A stretch of DNA of 29,186 nucleotides. It comes from Intestinibacillus sp964580155. GTDB lineage: Bacteria > Bacillota > Clostridia > Oscillospirales > Butyricicoccaceae. The translations under genes were made by a program, and so were the position numbers. This document shows, one piece after another, positions 13,861 through 21,802 of the stretch (the stretch's first letter is position 1; the number at the start of each line of letters is the position of its first letter). The notes beneath the pieces were generated by a model. That model saw nothing but the letters and a program-made list of their open reading frames with translations. It ran no database searches and was not told where the DNA came from. Location of the stretch: contig CAZOJP010000029.1 of NCBI GenBank assembly GCA_964580155.1, positions 1 to 29,186 of the forward strand. Direction: 5' to 3'.

Positions 13861-14475
13861 ATGGACTCTGTCTCGCATACGAGAATCGCCCGCATTCTTC
13901 TCCCCTATATCGAGGAGAGCTGCGGCGTCACCTTTGACAATGCCGCCTTTATCTACGGCAACCTCAAGCCCGACCTGACCGGCACCTACCTGACGAAGCG
14001 GCACAACCCCTCCGTCATGTACGACGAGGTGATGGACATGATCCGCGATTTCGTCCGCACCTACACCATCGGCACGACGAACGGACGCGATCTCAGCGTG
14101 GATCTGGGCGTCATCTGCCACTATGTCACGGACTTTTTCACCTATCCGCACAACGACGACATCTACGGCCGCTGCCTGCTGGCACACTATATCTACGAAA
14201 AGCGCACCAGCCTGCGCATCGCGCAGCGCGTGGATGCGCGCAAGTTCGAGCGCTGGGTCGCGCCCGTCATTCCGCCGTTCACGGTCGAAGCGCTTATCGG
14301 CCGCATCGGAGAAATGCACGCGCGCTACAAGGACGAAAAGCCCTCCATTGCAAACGATATGGTCTATATCTGCCAGATCACCGCGATGGTCGTGCTGTCC
14401 ATCATCAACATCGCCTACGAGAGCGAGGCGGTGCCCGAAATGCCCGCCGAGCTACCTGCTGCCGCCCTGGCATAA
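13861..14475 (+). CDS. Zinc-dependent phospholipase C-family protein
   Basis: 204 residues; ATG 13861 behind CGGAGGAA. The sequence has the landmarks of the zinc-dependent phospholipase C/S1-P1 nuclease-like fold: 'HTRIARILLPYI' at the N-terminus, 'FIYGNLKPDLTGTYLTKRH' near 35-53, and 'LGVICHYVTDFFTYPHNDD' near 82-100, where His and Asp residues ligate zinc. There is no signal peptide, unlike the clostridial alpha-toxin type, so this is the intracellular or membrane-associated group found widely in Clostridia, whose substrate is not established. The final 20 residues are hydrophobic and Ala-rich. It is a monocistronic unit. Confidence 0.8.
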   Translation: MDSVSHTRIARILLPYIEESCGVTFDNAAFIYGNLKPDLTGTYLTKRHNPSVMYDEVMDMIRDFVRTYTIGTTNGRDLSVDLGVICHYVTDFFTYPHNDDIYGRCLLAHYIYEKRTSLRIAQRVDARKFERWVAPVIPPFTVEALIGRIGEMHARYKDEKPSIANDMVYICQITAMVVLSIINIAYESEAVPEMPAELPAAALA

Positions 14476-14493
14476 GGGTTTTTGTACACAAAA

Positions 14494-14538
14494 CGTCGAC
14501 CGCGTCCGTTCCGGGCGCGCTCGATGTTTTTCCTTTTT
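14494..14538 (+). terminator. Imperfect terminator after the phospholipase C-like gene
   Basis: CGTCGACCGCGTCC can pair imperfectly with GGGCGCGCTCGATG, with two mismatches, followed by TTTTTCCTTTTTT. The T-rich tail makes termination plausible despite the mismatches. Confidence 0.6.
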
Positions 14539-14552
14539 TCTCACGCTTTTTC

Positions 14553-14581
14553 TTGCTAAATGAGGGGAATTACGGTACAAT
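14553..14581 (+). promoter_or_regulatory. Promoter of the c-di-GMP protein gene
   Basis: TTGCTA (14553-14558), a 17-base spacer and TACAAT (14576-14581). A stable small hairpin (CCGCCG-CACG-CGGCGG, 14591-14606) would sit at the very 5' end of the transcript, where it could protect the RNA. Confidence 0.7.
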
Positions 14582-14633
14582 TTAAAAGGACCGCCGCACG
14601 CGGCGGAGTTTGAAGATAAAGGAGGGCAGCGCG

Positions 14634-14654
14634 ATGCAAGCTGATGAATCTTGA
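14634..14654 (+). CDS. Six-codon leader ORF overlapping the next start (TGATG)
   Basis: The strong ribosome binding site AAAGGAGGG (14618-14626) is correctly spaced for ATG 14634, not for the large gene. That ATG opens Met-Gln-Ala-Asp-Glu-Ser and a TGA at 14652-14654. The TGA overlaps the ATG at 14654 as TGATG, the arrangement of translational coupling. No separate Shine-Dalgarno is visible for ATG 14654. Confidence 0.6.
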   Translation: MQADES

Positions 14655-17572
14655 TGAAAATATCTTTTCGCCGGCGTCTGCGGCAGCACCTGCGTCTCGG
14701 CCTGTGCCTTCTTGTCTCCTTGTGCTTGCTTCCGGCAGCGCGCGCGCAGGAGCCGCCGACGATACGCGTGGGATGCTTTTCCAATGGGGACACGATGAAG
14801 CGCGACGCGGCAGGGGAATATCAGGGCTTTAGTATTGAATATCTGTACGAAGTCAGCAAGCGCACCGGCTGGCATTATCAGCTTGTGGAGTGCGGCAACT
14901 GGGGACATGCATACGACCTGCTCAAGGCGGGGGAGATCGATCTGATACCCGGTGTGTATTACGAGGCGGGGCGTGAAAAAGACATCCTCTATCCGACGAT
15001 TTCGATGGGGGACCTATATTCTGCGCTGAGCGTGCGCCGCGGGGACACGCGCTTTGTATATGAGGATTTTGAGTCGTTTTCCGGCATGCGCGTGGGTGTT
15101 CTCGCCCGCGCAAAGGACACGCAGGATTTTCGCGACTATTTCGCCAAGCATGACATTCAGGCAACCATTGTGGCGTACGCAACCATCGATGAGATGATTG
15201 CGGCGCTGGACGCGGATAAGATCGACGGCATCGCGGGCACTTACCTCGGCCGCACAGCCGAGCTGCGCACCGTCGCACGGTTTACGCCGTGTCCGGTCTA
15301 TGTGGCGGTTTCCGGGCATCGTCCGGATTTGCTGCGCACCCTCAACAGCGCGCTCGAGCAGATGCAAATCAGCGATCCCGGCCTGCGCGCGCGGCTCTAC
15401 CGAAAGTACTTTTCGTACGGCTCGACCGAGCGGCCGATCTTCACGCGGGAGGAGCTTGCGTACATTGAAAACGCGCCCACGCTGACCGCGCTCTATGACC
15501 CCGATTGGCGTCCGCTGTCCTACAGCGATGCAAAGGGCGAATTTCAGGGCATTATCGCGGATCTGTTTTCCCAACTGACAATCATCTCCGGTCTGCATTT
15601 TCGCTATCAGCCCGTCGCGGACAGCGAGGACGCGCAGCGTATGCTGCAGGAGGGGCAGGCGGAGCTTATTTGCGGCCGCATTCTCGACTATCAGCGCGAC
15701 ACGCGCAGCGGCATCGAAAGCACGCGCAGCTACCTCAGCGCGCCGGTGGCGCTCGTCTATGCCGATAACCGGGGAGGAAAGGGAAATGCGGCCGTGTCGT
15801 CGAGCAATCCGCTGGGGACGAAGCTCGCGGCGGAGTACGGAAGCGCGCGCATCTCCTATTATCCGTCCGATCGGGCGTGCTTTGAAGCGCTGCGCACAGG
15901 TCAGGCGGACAGCGCCTATGTCAACTCCTACGCGGCGGACTATCTGCTGCTGAGCGCGCGCTACCGGAATTTCACCCTGGCGCGTCTGACGAGCGATACG
16001 AGCGAAATCGGCATCGGCGTGGAGATCGACAATGAGCCGCTGCTGTTCTCTATTTTGGAAAAATGCCTGCAATATGTTTCCGGCGAGCAAATGAACAGCC
16101 TGGTCCTTAAAAATGCCGTGCGCGTCGAGGCCCTGACGGCGGAAGAGGTGCTGTATCGCTATGCGCCCGGGATTATTCTTTTTGTCGTGCTCGGACTCGG
16201 GCTGATTATTGCCATACTCGCCTATGCACTGCATGCCAAAACGCGCGCGAAGAAGCAGATTAAAACCCTGCTATACCGCGACAACCTGACCCAGCTTTGG
16301 AACCTGAAGGGCTTCACCGAGTGCGCGCAGCGCGTGCTGGAGGAGGCAAAACCCGAACAATATGCAATCGTCTATGCGGATATCAACCACTTTAAGACGA
16401 TTAACGACGTATTCGGCTTTGGCGAGGGCGACAACCTGCTGTGTGCCTTTGCGCAGGAGCTGCGGGACGAGCTTTGCCCGTCCGCCGGTGAGTTTGCCGG
16501 CCGCGTTTCCGCTGACCAGTTTGTCATGCTGATGACCTATCCCGATTTTGAGCAGCTTTCCGATCGGCTCGCGCACATCGAAACGCGCGTCAACAGCGTG
16601 CTGCGCGGCCGGTGCGCGCGTTATCGCGCGGTCTTTATTTTTGGGGTGTATGTGGTGCAGGATCCGGTGGTGCAGGACTTTTCTCTGCTGCTCGACTTTG
16701 CAAACTACGCGCGCCGCGGCGCCAAGGACACGCACCGCAGCGTGACCGTGCTGTATGACGAGCATATGCGCCTGCAGGAGCTTGAGCACCGCGATATGTC
16801 CGACCGCATGGAGGAAGCGCTGCAAAACGGCCAGTTTGTGCCGTTTTATCAGGCGAAGGTCGATATGCTCACGGGCGCGATTGTGGGCAGCGAGGCGCTG
16901 GTGCGCTGGCGCGATCCGGAGCGCGGCCTGCTGTCGCCCGGCGCATTTGTGCCGTATTTTGAGCTGGATCGCTCGATTATCGAGCTGGATATCTACATTT
17001 ACAAGCAGGTTTGCCGCACGCTCCGCCGCTGGATCGACGAGGGACTGCCGGTGCATCCGGTGTCCTGCAACCTGTCGCGGCTGCATTTTGCAAACGACGA
17101 GACGCCGGGCCGTCTGCGCGCCATCGCGGACCGCTACCACATCCCCTATCCGCTCATCGAGCTGGAAATCACCGAAACGATTGCGCTGGAAGATCAGGAT
17201 CGGCTGATTAGCTATTTTAAACGCCTCAAAGAGATCGGATTTCGCATTGCGCTCGACGATTTCGGCACGGGCTATTCGTCGCTCAGCATGCTGCAGCGCA
17301 TGCCGGTCGACGTGCTCAAGCTCGATCGCTCCTTCCTGCTGCACGGGCTGAGCGGCGCGCGCGAGCTTGCAATCGTGCGGGGCATCGTGCAGATGGCGGC
17401 CGATCTGGACATCGAGGTCGTGTGCGAGGGCGTGGAGACCGAGGAGCAGTCGCAGGCGCTGCTTGCCGCGGGCTGCCGCATTGCGCAGGGATACCGCTAC
17501 GCGCGGCCCGTGTCGTTGGGCAAATTCGAAGCACAGCTCGTTAAAAACAAAACGTATAGTTTTTGGAAGTAA
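14654..17572 (+). CDS. Membrane-bound c-di-GMP phosphodiesterase with two solute-binding sensor domains
   Basis: 972 residues from ATG 14654. Order: signal/anchor 1-31 (ending A-R-A); two tandem bacterial solute-binding family 3 domains at about 34-250 and 260-495, facing outside; a membrane helix at about 508-530 ('GIILFVVLGLGLIIAILAYA'); a GGDEF-type domain at about 545-700; and an EAL domain at about 715-960. The GGDEF signature is replaced by 'GRVSADQFVML' (near 617-626), so cyclase activity is not expected. The EAL domain looks complete: 'GSEALVRW' (E near 747), 'CNLSRLHF', 'LEITETIA', 'IALDDFGTGYSSLSML', 'LKLDRSF' and 'VCEGVETEEQ'. It should hydrolyse c-di-GMP in response to an external solute, probably an amino acid-like ligand as in other family 3 domains (inference). 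mscL follows after 20 bases. Confidence 0.92.
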   Translation: MKISFRRRLRQHLRLGLCLLVSLCLLPAARAQEPPTIRVGCFSNGDTMKRDAAGEYQGFSIEYLYEVSKRTGWHYQLVECGNWGHAYDLLKAGEIDLIPGVYYEAGREKDILYPTISMGDLYSALSVRRGDTRFVYEDFESFSGMRVGVLARAKDTQDFRDYFAKHDIQATIVAYATIDEMIAALDADKIDGIAGTYLGRTAELRTVARFTPCPVYVAVSGHRPDLLRTLNSALEQMQISDPGLRARLYRKYFSYGSTERPIFTREELAYIENAPTLTALYDPDWRPLSYSDAKGEFQGIIADLFSQLTIISGLHFRYQPVADSEDAQRMLQEGQAELICGRILDYQRDTRSGIESTRSYLSAPVALVYADNRGGKGNAAVSSSNPLGTKLAAEYGSARISYYPSDRACFEALRTGQADSAYVNSYAADYLLLSARYRNFTLARLTSDTSEIGIGVEIDNEPLLFSILEKCLQYVSGEQMNSLVLKNAVRVEALTAEEVLYRYAPGIILFVVLGLGLIIAILAYALHAKTRAKKQIKTLLYRDNLTQLWNLKGFTECAQRVLEEAKPEQYAIVYADINHFKTINDVFGFGEGDNLLCAFAQELRDELCPSAGEFAGRVSADQFVMLMTYPDFEQLSDRLAHIETRVNSVLRGRCARYRAVFIFGVYVVQDPVVQDFSLLLDFANYARRGAKDTHRSVTVLYDEHMRLQELEHRDMSDRMEEALQNGQFVPFYQAKVDMLTGAIVGSEALVRWRDPERGLLSPGAFVPYFELDRSIIELDIYIYKQVCRTLRRWIDEGLPVHPVSCNLSRLHFANDETPGRLRAIADRYHIPYPLIELEITETIALEDQDRLISYFKRLKEIGFRIALDDFGTGYSSLSMLQRMPVDVLKLDRSFLLHGLSGARELAIVRGIVQMAADLDIEVVCEGVETEEQSQALLAAGCRIAQGYRYARPVSLGKFEAQLVKNKTYSFWK

Positions 17573-17592
17573 TTACATATAGGAGTGATAGT

Positions 17593-18018
17593 ATGAGCAA
17601 GTTTGTACAGGAGTTCAAGACCTTTGCGCTGCGCGGCAATGTGATGGATCTGGCGGTCGGTGTGCTCATCGGCGGCGCGTTCCAGAGCCTTGTCTCTTCG
17701 CTGACCGACAACATCATAAACCCCGTTCTCGGGCTGTTCGGCGGCGTGAATTTCGATGAATATGCGCTGACAATCGGCGGAGCATCCATCCGATACGGCG
17801 CGTTCATCACGTCCATCATCAACTTTATCATCATGGCGCTCATCGTGTTCCTGATTGTCAAGGCGATGAACCGCCTTGCACAGCTCGGCAAAAAGGAAGA
17901 CGCGCCCGCCGCGCCAACAACCAAAACCTGCCCGTTCTGCCGCAGCGAAATCGCGCTCGACGCCACCCGCTGCCCGCACTGCACCTCGTCGCTCGAGGAC
18001 GTCACACCGCAGGCGTAA
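17593..18018 (+). CDS. mscL: Large-conductance mechanosensitive channel with C-terminal zinc ribbon
   Basis: 141 residues from ATG 17593 behind AGGAGTGA. It releases solutes through the membrane when turgor is too high. The N-terminal 'EFKTFALRGNVMDLAVGVLI' is the MscL signature; TM1 is residues 15-42 and TM2 about 68-95. The usual cytoplasmic helical bundle is replaced after residue 100 by a linker rich in Ala/Pro/Thr and a two-CXXC motif: 'TCPFCRSEIALDATRCPHCTSSL', a rubredoxin/zinc-ribbon knuckle. The fusion is intact and in frame. It lies 20 bases after the c-di-GMP gene with a terminator following, so it is probably co-transcribed with it. The zinc ribbon's role is unknown to me; related clostridial channels may share it. 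Confidence 0.93.
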   Translation: MSKFVQEFKTFALRGNVMDLAVGVLIGGAFQSLVSSLTDNIINPVLGLFGGVNFDEYALTIGGASIRYGAFITSIINFIIMALIVFLIVKAMNRLAQLGKKEDAPAAPTTKTCPFCRSEIALDATRCPHCTSSLEDVTPQA

Positions 18019-18022
18019 CACC

Positions 18023-18054
18023 AAAATGCCGCGCTCAACGCGCGGCATTTTTTA
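18023..18054 (+). terminator. Terminator after mscL
   Basis: AAATGCCGCGC pairs with GCGCGGCATTT around a 4-5 base loop, followed by a T-run. The next gene's ribosome binding site (GGAAGGAG) begins only a few bases later, so some read-through into the MATE gene would be needed unless it has a hidden promoter. Confidence 0.9.
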
Positions 18055-18072
18055 CAGGAAGGAGAACCCCTT

Positions 18073-19467
18073 ATGGCCGCCGTTCATTCACTCGGCACCG
18101 ATCCCGTGCCGCGCCTGCTGCGCGATTTTGCGATTCCAAGCGTCATTGCGATGCTGGTGTCCTCCCTGTATAACATCGTGGATCAAATTTTTATCGGGCA
18201 GGGGGTCGGCCTTGCAGGCAACGCCGCGACGAATGTCGCGTTTCCGCTGTCCACGGTGTGCATCGCGGTGGCGCTGCTGCTCGGCATCGGCGGCGCGGCG
18301 CATTTCAGCCTGTCGCTCGGCGCGGGCAAACAGGAGCAGGCCGCGCGCGCGGCAGGCTGCGCGTGCACGCTCATGGTACTGGGCGGACTTGCCATCGCGC
18401 TCGTGACCGGACTGTTTCTGACCCCGATGCTGCGCGCGTTCGGCGCGACCGACGCCGTGCTGCCCTATGCTGCGGCATACACGCGCATCACCGCGTTCGG
18501 CTTTCCCTTTGTCGTGCTGTCGACCGGCATGTCAAGCCTCATCCGCGCCGACGGCAGTCCGCGTTACTCGATGGCGTGCATGCTGACAGGTGCGCTCATC
18601 AATACCGTGCTCGATCCGCTGTTCATCTTCGGCTTTCATTGGGGGATGCAGGGCGCGGCGCTCGCGACCGTCATCGGTCAGGTGGTTTCCGGTGTGATGG
18701 TGCTACGCTATGTCACGCGCTTTCGCTCGGTGCGGCTGACACGGGCGGATTTTCGTCCGCGGCTGCCGCTGCTCGGCACGATTGCGTCCCTCGGCATGGC
18801 GGGCTGCGTCAACCAGCTTGCCATGATGACGGTGCAGATCGCGCTCAACAACACGCTGACCTATTTCGGCGCGCGCTCGGTCTATGGCGCGGAAATTCCG
18901 CTTGCGTGCGCGGGCATCGTCATCAAGGTCAACATGCTGAGCATGGCGTTTGTCATCGGCATCGCGCAGTCCAGCCAGCCCATCGCGGGCTTCAACTACG
19001 GCGCGCGGCAGTATGCGCGGGTGCGCCAGACCTATCGCTGCGCCGCGACCGCGGCGACCGTGGTATCCGTCCTTGCGTTTGCGTGCTTCCAGCTCTTTCC
19101 GCGCCAGATTATCGGCATTTTTGGCGAGGGAAGCGAGCAGTACTATCTGTTTGCCGAGCGGTTTTTCCGCATCTATATGTTCTGCACGTTCTTAAACGGC
19201 ATCCAGCCCGTCACCTCGAACTTTTTCTCATCCATCGGCAAGGCGACGCGCGGCGCGCTGCTCGCGCTCACCCGGCAGATTTTCTTTTTGCTGCCGCTGC
19301 TCGCGCTGCTGCCCCGACTGTTCGGCGGCATCGACGCGGTTATGTTCGCCGGGCCGATCGCGGATACCGCGGCATTCGCGCTCGCCGTCGTAATGGTCGC
19401 GCATGAAATGCGGCTGCTTTCCAGCCAGATGACGCAGTCGTCCGGCGCGCCGCCCGCGACGGGCTGA
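18073..19467 (+). CDS. MATE-family efflux transporter
   Basis: 464 residues; ATG 18073 behind GGAAGGAG. It has twelve predicted membrane helices in two related halves, as in multidrug and toxic-compound extrusion proteins, which export organic cations or other small molecules against sodium or protons. Features of the family include 'PRLLRDFAIPSVIAMLVSSL' at the N-terminus, 'NIVDQIFIGQGVGLAGNAA' near 34, and 'GIAQSSQPIAGFNYGARQYA' near 296, the repeated half-motif. Substrate is unknown; the NorM versus DinF assignment is not secure by eye. It is the last gene before a shared bidirectional terminator. Confidence 0.93.
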   Translation: MAAVHSLGTDPVPRLLRDFAIPSVIAMLVSSLYNIVDQIFIGQGVGLAGNAATNVAFPLSTVCIAVALLLGIGGAAHFSLSLGAGKQEQAARAAGCACTLMVLGGLAIALVTGLFLTPMLRAFGATDAVLPYAAAYTRITAFGFPFVVLSTGMSSLIRADGSPRYSMACMLTGALINTVLDPLFIFGFHWGMQGAALATVIGQVVSGVMVLRYVTRFRSVRLTRADFRPRLPLLGTIASLGMAGCVNQLAMMTVQIALNNTLTYFGARSVYGAEIPLACAGIVIKVNMLSMAFVIGIAQSSQPIAGFNYGARQYARVRQTYRCAATAATVVSVLAFACFQLFPRQIIGIFGEGSEQYYLFAERFFRIYMFCTFLNGIQPVTSNFFSSIGKATRGALLALTRQIFFLLPLLALLPRLFGGIDAVMFAGPIADTAAFALAVVMVAHEMRLLSSQMTQSSGAPPATG

Positions 19468-19483
19468 TACCGCTGCACCGCGC

Positions 19484-19522
19484 AAAAAACCCCCTTTGCC
19501 ATAGGCGGCAAAGGGGGTTTTT
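19484..19522. terminator. Bidirectional terminator between MATE gene and upp
   Basis: AAAAACCCCCTTTGCC pairs perfectly with GGCAAAGGGGGTTTTT around a 6-base loop, with A and T runs on each side. It is one of the strongest terminators here and serves both converging transcripts. Confidence 0.95.
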
Positions 19523-19527
19523 AATTG

Positions 19528-20157
19528 TTACTTGGTGCCGAAGATACGGTCGCCCGCATCGCCCAGACCGGGCACGATGTAGCCGTGCTCGTTGAGCTTT
19601 TCGTCGACAGCGGCAACGAAGATCTCGACGTCCGGATGATCCTGGTGGACGGCATCCACGCCCTGCGGCGCGGCGATGATGTTCATGAGCTTGATGTGCT
19701 TGACGCCGTAGTTCTTGAGGAACTGGATAGCGGCGGACGCACTGCCGCCGGTGGCGAGCATCGGATCGACGACGATCACGTCGCGGTCCGCAATGTCGCT
19801 GGGCAGCTTGCAGTAATATTCAACCGGCTGAAGCGTCTCGGGGTCGCGGTACAGACCGATGTGGCCGACCTTTGCCGCAGGGATCAGGCTGAGCATGCCG
19901 TCGACCATGCCGAGGCCGGCGCGCAGGATCGGCACGATTGCCATTTTCTTGCCCGAGATGACCTGGGCCTTTGCCAGAGCCACCGGCGTTTCGATTGTGA
20001 TCTCCTTGAGCGGCAGGTCACGGGTCGCCTCATAGCACATGAGTGTCGCAATCTCGCTGACCGCCTCGCGGAATTCCTTAACGCCTGTCGTTTTGTCGCG
20101 CATCAGGGTGAGCTTGTGCTGGATCAGCGGATGATCCATGATATGAACTGCAGCCAT
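19528..20157 (-). CDS. upp: Uracil phosphoribosyltransferase
   Basis: 209 residues; minus strand, ATG 20157 behind AAAGGAGAA. It converts uracil and PRPP to UMP in pyrimidine salvage. The PRPP-binding loop is 'DVIVVDPMLATGGSASAA' near 124-141, and the uracil-binding C-terminal stretch 'GYIVPGLGDAGDRIFGTK' is intact. Length equals the usual 208-210. It is the last gene of the minus-strand operon, 38 bases after rpiB, an adjacency common in Firmicutes. No uracil-responsive leader (PyrR type) is seen in the short gap. Confidence 0.97.
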   Translation of the reverse strand: MAAVHIMDHPLIQHKLTLMRDKTTGVKEFREAVSEIATLMCYEATRDLPLKEITIETPVALAKAQVISGKKMAIVPILRAGLGMVDGMLSLIPAAKVGHIGLYRDPETLQPVEYYCKLPSDIADRDVIVVDPMLATGGSASAAIQFLKNYGVKHIKLMNIIAAPQGVDAVHQDHPDVEIFVAAVDEKLNEHGYIVPGLGDAGDRIFGTK

Positions 20158-20195
20158 AAATGTTCTCCTTTAATCGTAATAACGCAGTGGTTTGT

Positions 20196-20645
20196 TTACT
20201 TGACGTGCTTTTGCTCGATCGCGGTGATCTTGTCGATGCGTCCCGAGTGACGGCCGCCCTCCAGCGCGCCGTCCAGCCAGACTTCGACCATTTCGGCCGC
20301 GGCGCCCGGGCCGGTGATGCGCTCGCCCAGGCACAGGATGTTGGCATCGTTGTGCAGGCGGCTGTACTTGGCGGCAAAGTGGGTCTGGCAGGCCGCCGCG
20401 CGGATGCCGGGGACTTTGTTTGCGGCGATCGAGATGCCGATGCCCGAGCCGCAGATGAGGATGCCGCGCTCGTGCTTGCCCGCGACGATCGCGTTTGCAA
20501 CCGCCTCGGCCGCATCCGGATAGTCATAGCGCTCGGCGGAGTAGCAGCCATAGTCGGTGAATTCGTAGCCCTTGGCTTCGAGCATTTCCACCAGCTTCAC
20601 CTTGAGTGCGTAGCCGGCGTGGTCGTTACCGATTGCAATAGTCAT
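20196..20645 (-). CDS. rpiB: Ribose-5-phosphate isomerase B
   Basis: 149 residues; ATG 20645 behind TAGGGGGAA. It interconverts ribulose-5-phosphate and ribose-5-phosphate, feeding PRPP synthesis and therefore the neighbouring upp step. Family marks: 'IAIGNDHAGYALK' at the start, 'YDYPDAAEAVANAI', the active-site Cys in 'GILICGSGIGISIAANK' (near 65-80), and 'RAAACQTHFAAKYSRLHND' with the conserved His/Arg. Length is normal. A galactose-6-phosphate isomerase subunit (LacA/LacB) is the usual alternative, but there is no partner subunit nearby. Confidence 0.95.
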   Translation of the reverse strand: MTIAIGNDHAGYALKVKLVEMLEAKGYEFTDYGCYSAERYDYPDAAEAVANAIVAGKHERGILICGSGIGISIAANKVPGIRAAACQTHFAAKYSRLHNDANILCLGERITGPGAAAEMVEVWLDGALEGGRHSGRIDKITAIEQKHVK

Positions 20646-20667
20646 GACAGGATTCCCCCTAAAAAGT

Positions 20668-21375
20668 TTAGTTTGTTGTGGCCTGTGCGCATTTTTGTGC
20701 GCGTTCGCGTTCCGCCTGCGGTGCGCGCAGGTATTGCTCGCGCAGGGCGGAGGCGGAAACGCCCTGTCCGGACGCTAAAACAGCCCGCGCGGCGCACGCA
20801 ACCCCCCATGCGGTGGGGTAGACGAGTTGCGGCGGCGCGAGTCGCAGTCCCGGGCAGCATTCTTTTAATTTAGTATAGCACAAGTTTGCGCCGTCTCCAA
20901 CCAGAATTTGCGGGTTTTCCCCGATTTCTTGCGCGAGCACCTCGAGTTTGACCGCGCGATCCTCGCACAGGCGGCGCGGACCGTCCGCGGTCAGTGCAAA
21001 GCGCGCATGATAGACCTGCCCTGCGCGCGCGTCCATGACGCAGGACACCTCGCCCGACCAGCCGAGCAGGCCCCATGCCATCGCCTCGAGCGTGGACACG
21101 GCGGCGCACGGCTTGTCCGCGGCGAGCGCAAGCCCCTTGACCGTCGCCACACCGATGCGGATGCCGGTGAACGAGCCGGGGCCGCCCGCGACCGCGAAGC
21201 CGTCAACCTCAAGCGGAGACAGTCCGCAGCCCGAAAGCACATGCTCGACCATGGGCAGCAGCGTGCGCGAGTGCGTCAGTCCGCAGTTTTGGAAGTCCTG
21301 CGCGCGCAGCTCGCCGTCCTCGGTCAGGCAGACCGACACGGACACCGCGGACGACTCCACAGCAAGGATTTTCAT
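20668..21375 (-). CDS. tsaB: tRNA t6A biosynthesis protein TsaB
   Basis: 235 residues; ATG 21375 overlaps the end of tsaE by four bases (ATGA type). TsaB is the non-catalytic ASKHA-fold partner that supports TsaD and TsaE in making N6-threonylcarbamoyladenosine at position 37 of ANN-decoding tRNAs. Marks: 'MKILAVESSAVSVSVCL' (phosphate-binding strand), 'HSRTLLPMVEHVL' near 35, and 'VAGGPGSFTGIRIGVATVKG' near 63-82. The C-terminal half, 'YLRAPQAERERAQK', is family-like. tsaD is not in the window, so the pathway is completed elsewhere. Confidence 0.95.
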   Translation of the reverse strand: MKILAVESSAVSVSVCLTEDGELRAQDFQNCGLTHSRTLLPMVEHVLSGCGLSPLEVDGFAVAGGPGSFTGIRIGVATVKGLALAADKPCAAVSTLEAMAWGLLGWSGEVSCVMDARAGQVYHARFALTADGPRRLCEDRAVKLEVLAQEIGENPQILVGDGANLCYTKLKECCPGLRLAPPQLVYPTAWGVACAARAVLASGQGVSASALREQYLRAPQAERERAQKCAQATTN

Positions 21376-21797
21376 GCGTTTCCCTCCTCAATCGTGATGA
21401 CGCGCGTATCCGGCGCGTCCCCGTAACAAATGACGACGGTTTTGTGGTGTGCGGGCAGCGCGTCCGCGATGTTCGCGCTCCACTCGATGAGCAGCACGCG
21501 TGTGCCGTCGAGGTAATCGTCAAAGCCCAGCTCCCACAGCGCTTCCGCACCCAAAATGCGGTACATATCGAAGTGCACGACCGCGCCGCCGGGCGCGTCA
21601 TACTCGTTTGCGATGGCGAAGGTCGGACTGGTCACGCGGCCCTCATAGCCCAGACCGCGCAGCACACCGCGCGCAAACGCGGTTTTGCCTGCGCCGAGAT
21701 CGCCGTCCAGCGTGACGACGTCGCCGGGCGCGAGCGTGCGCGCCCAGTCCGCGCCGATGCGCTCGGTATCCTCCGCACTGGCTGAATGATATTGCAT
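21372..21797 (-). CDS. tsaE: tRNA t6A biosynthesis ATPase TsaE
   Basis: 141 residues from ATG 21797. AGGAG lies eight bases before this ATG; a GTG at 21806 overlapping the previous stop is possible but lacks that spacing. TsaE is a P-loop ATPase that drives the TsaBD complex. The Walker A is 'LDGDLGAGKTAFARG' near 30-44. The family stretch 'VTSPTFAIANEY' follows near 54, then 'VVHFDMYRI' and 'VLLIEWSANI'. Overlap with tsaB implies translational coupling. Confidence 0.95.
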   Translation of the reverse strand: MQYHSASAEDTERIGADWARTLAPGDVVTLDGDLGAGKTAFARGVLRGLGYEGRVTSPTFAIANEYDAPGGAVVHFDMYRILGAEALWELGFDDYLDGTRVLLIEWSANIADALPAHHKTVVICYGDAPDTRVITIEEGNA

Positions 21798-21802
21798 ATG
21801 CG

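Noticed and set aside
14644..14832. 62-residue frame starting at ATG 14644
   Set aside because: It overlaps the signal peptide and first domain of the c-di-GMP gene in another frame and has no properly spaced ribosome binding site.
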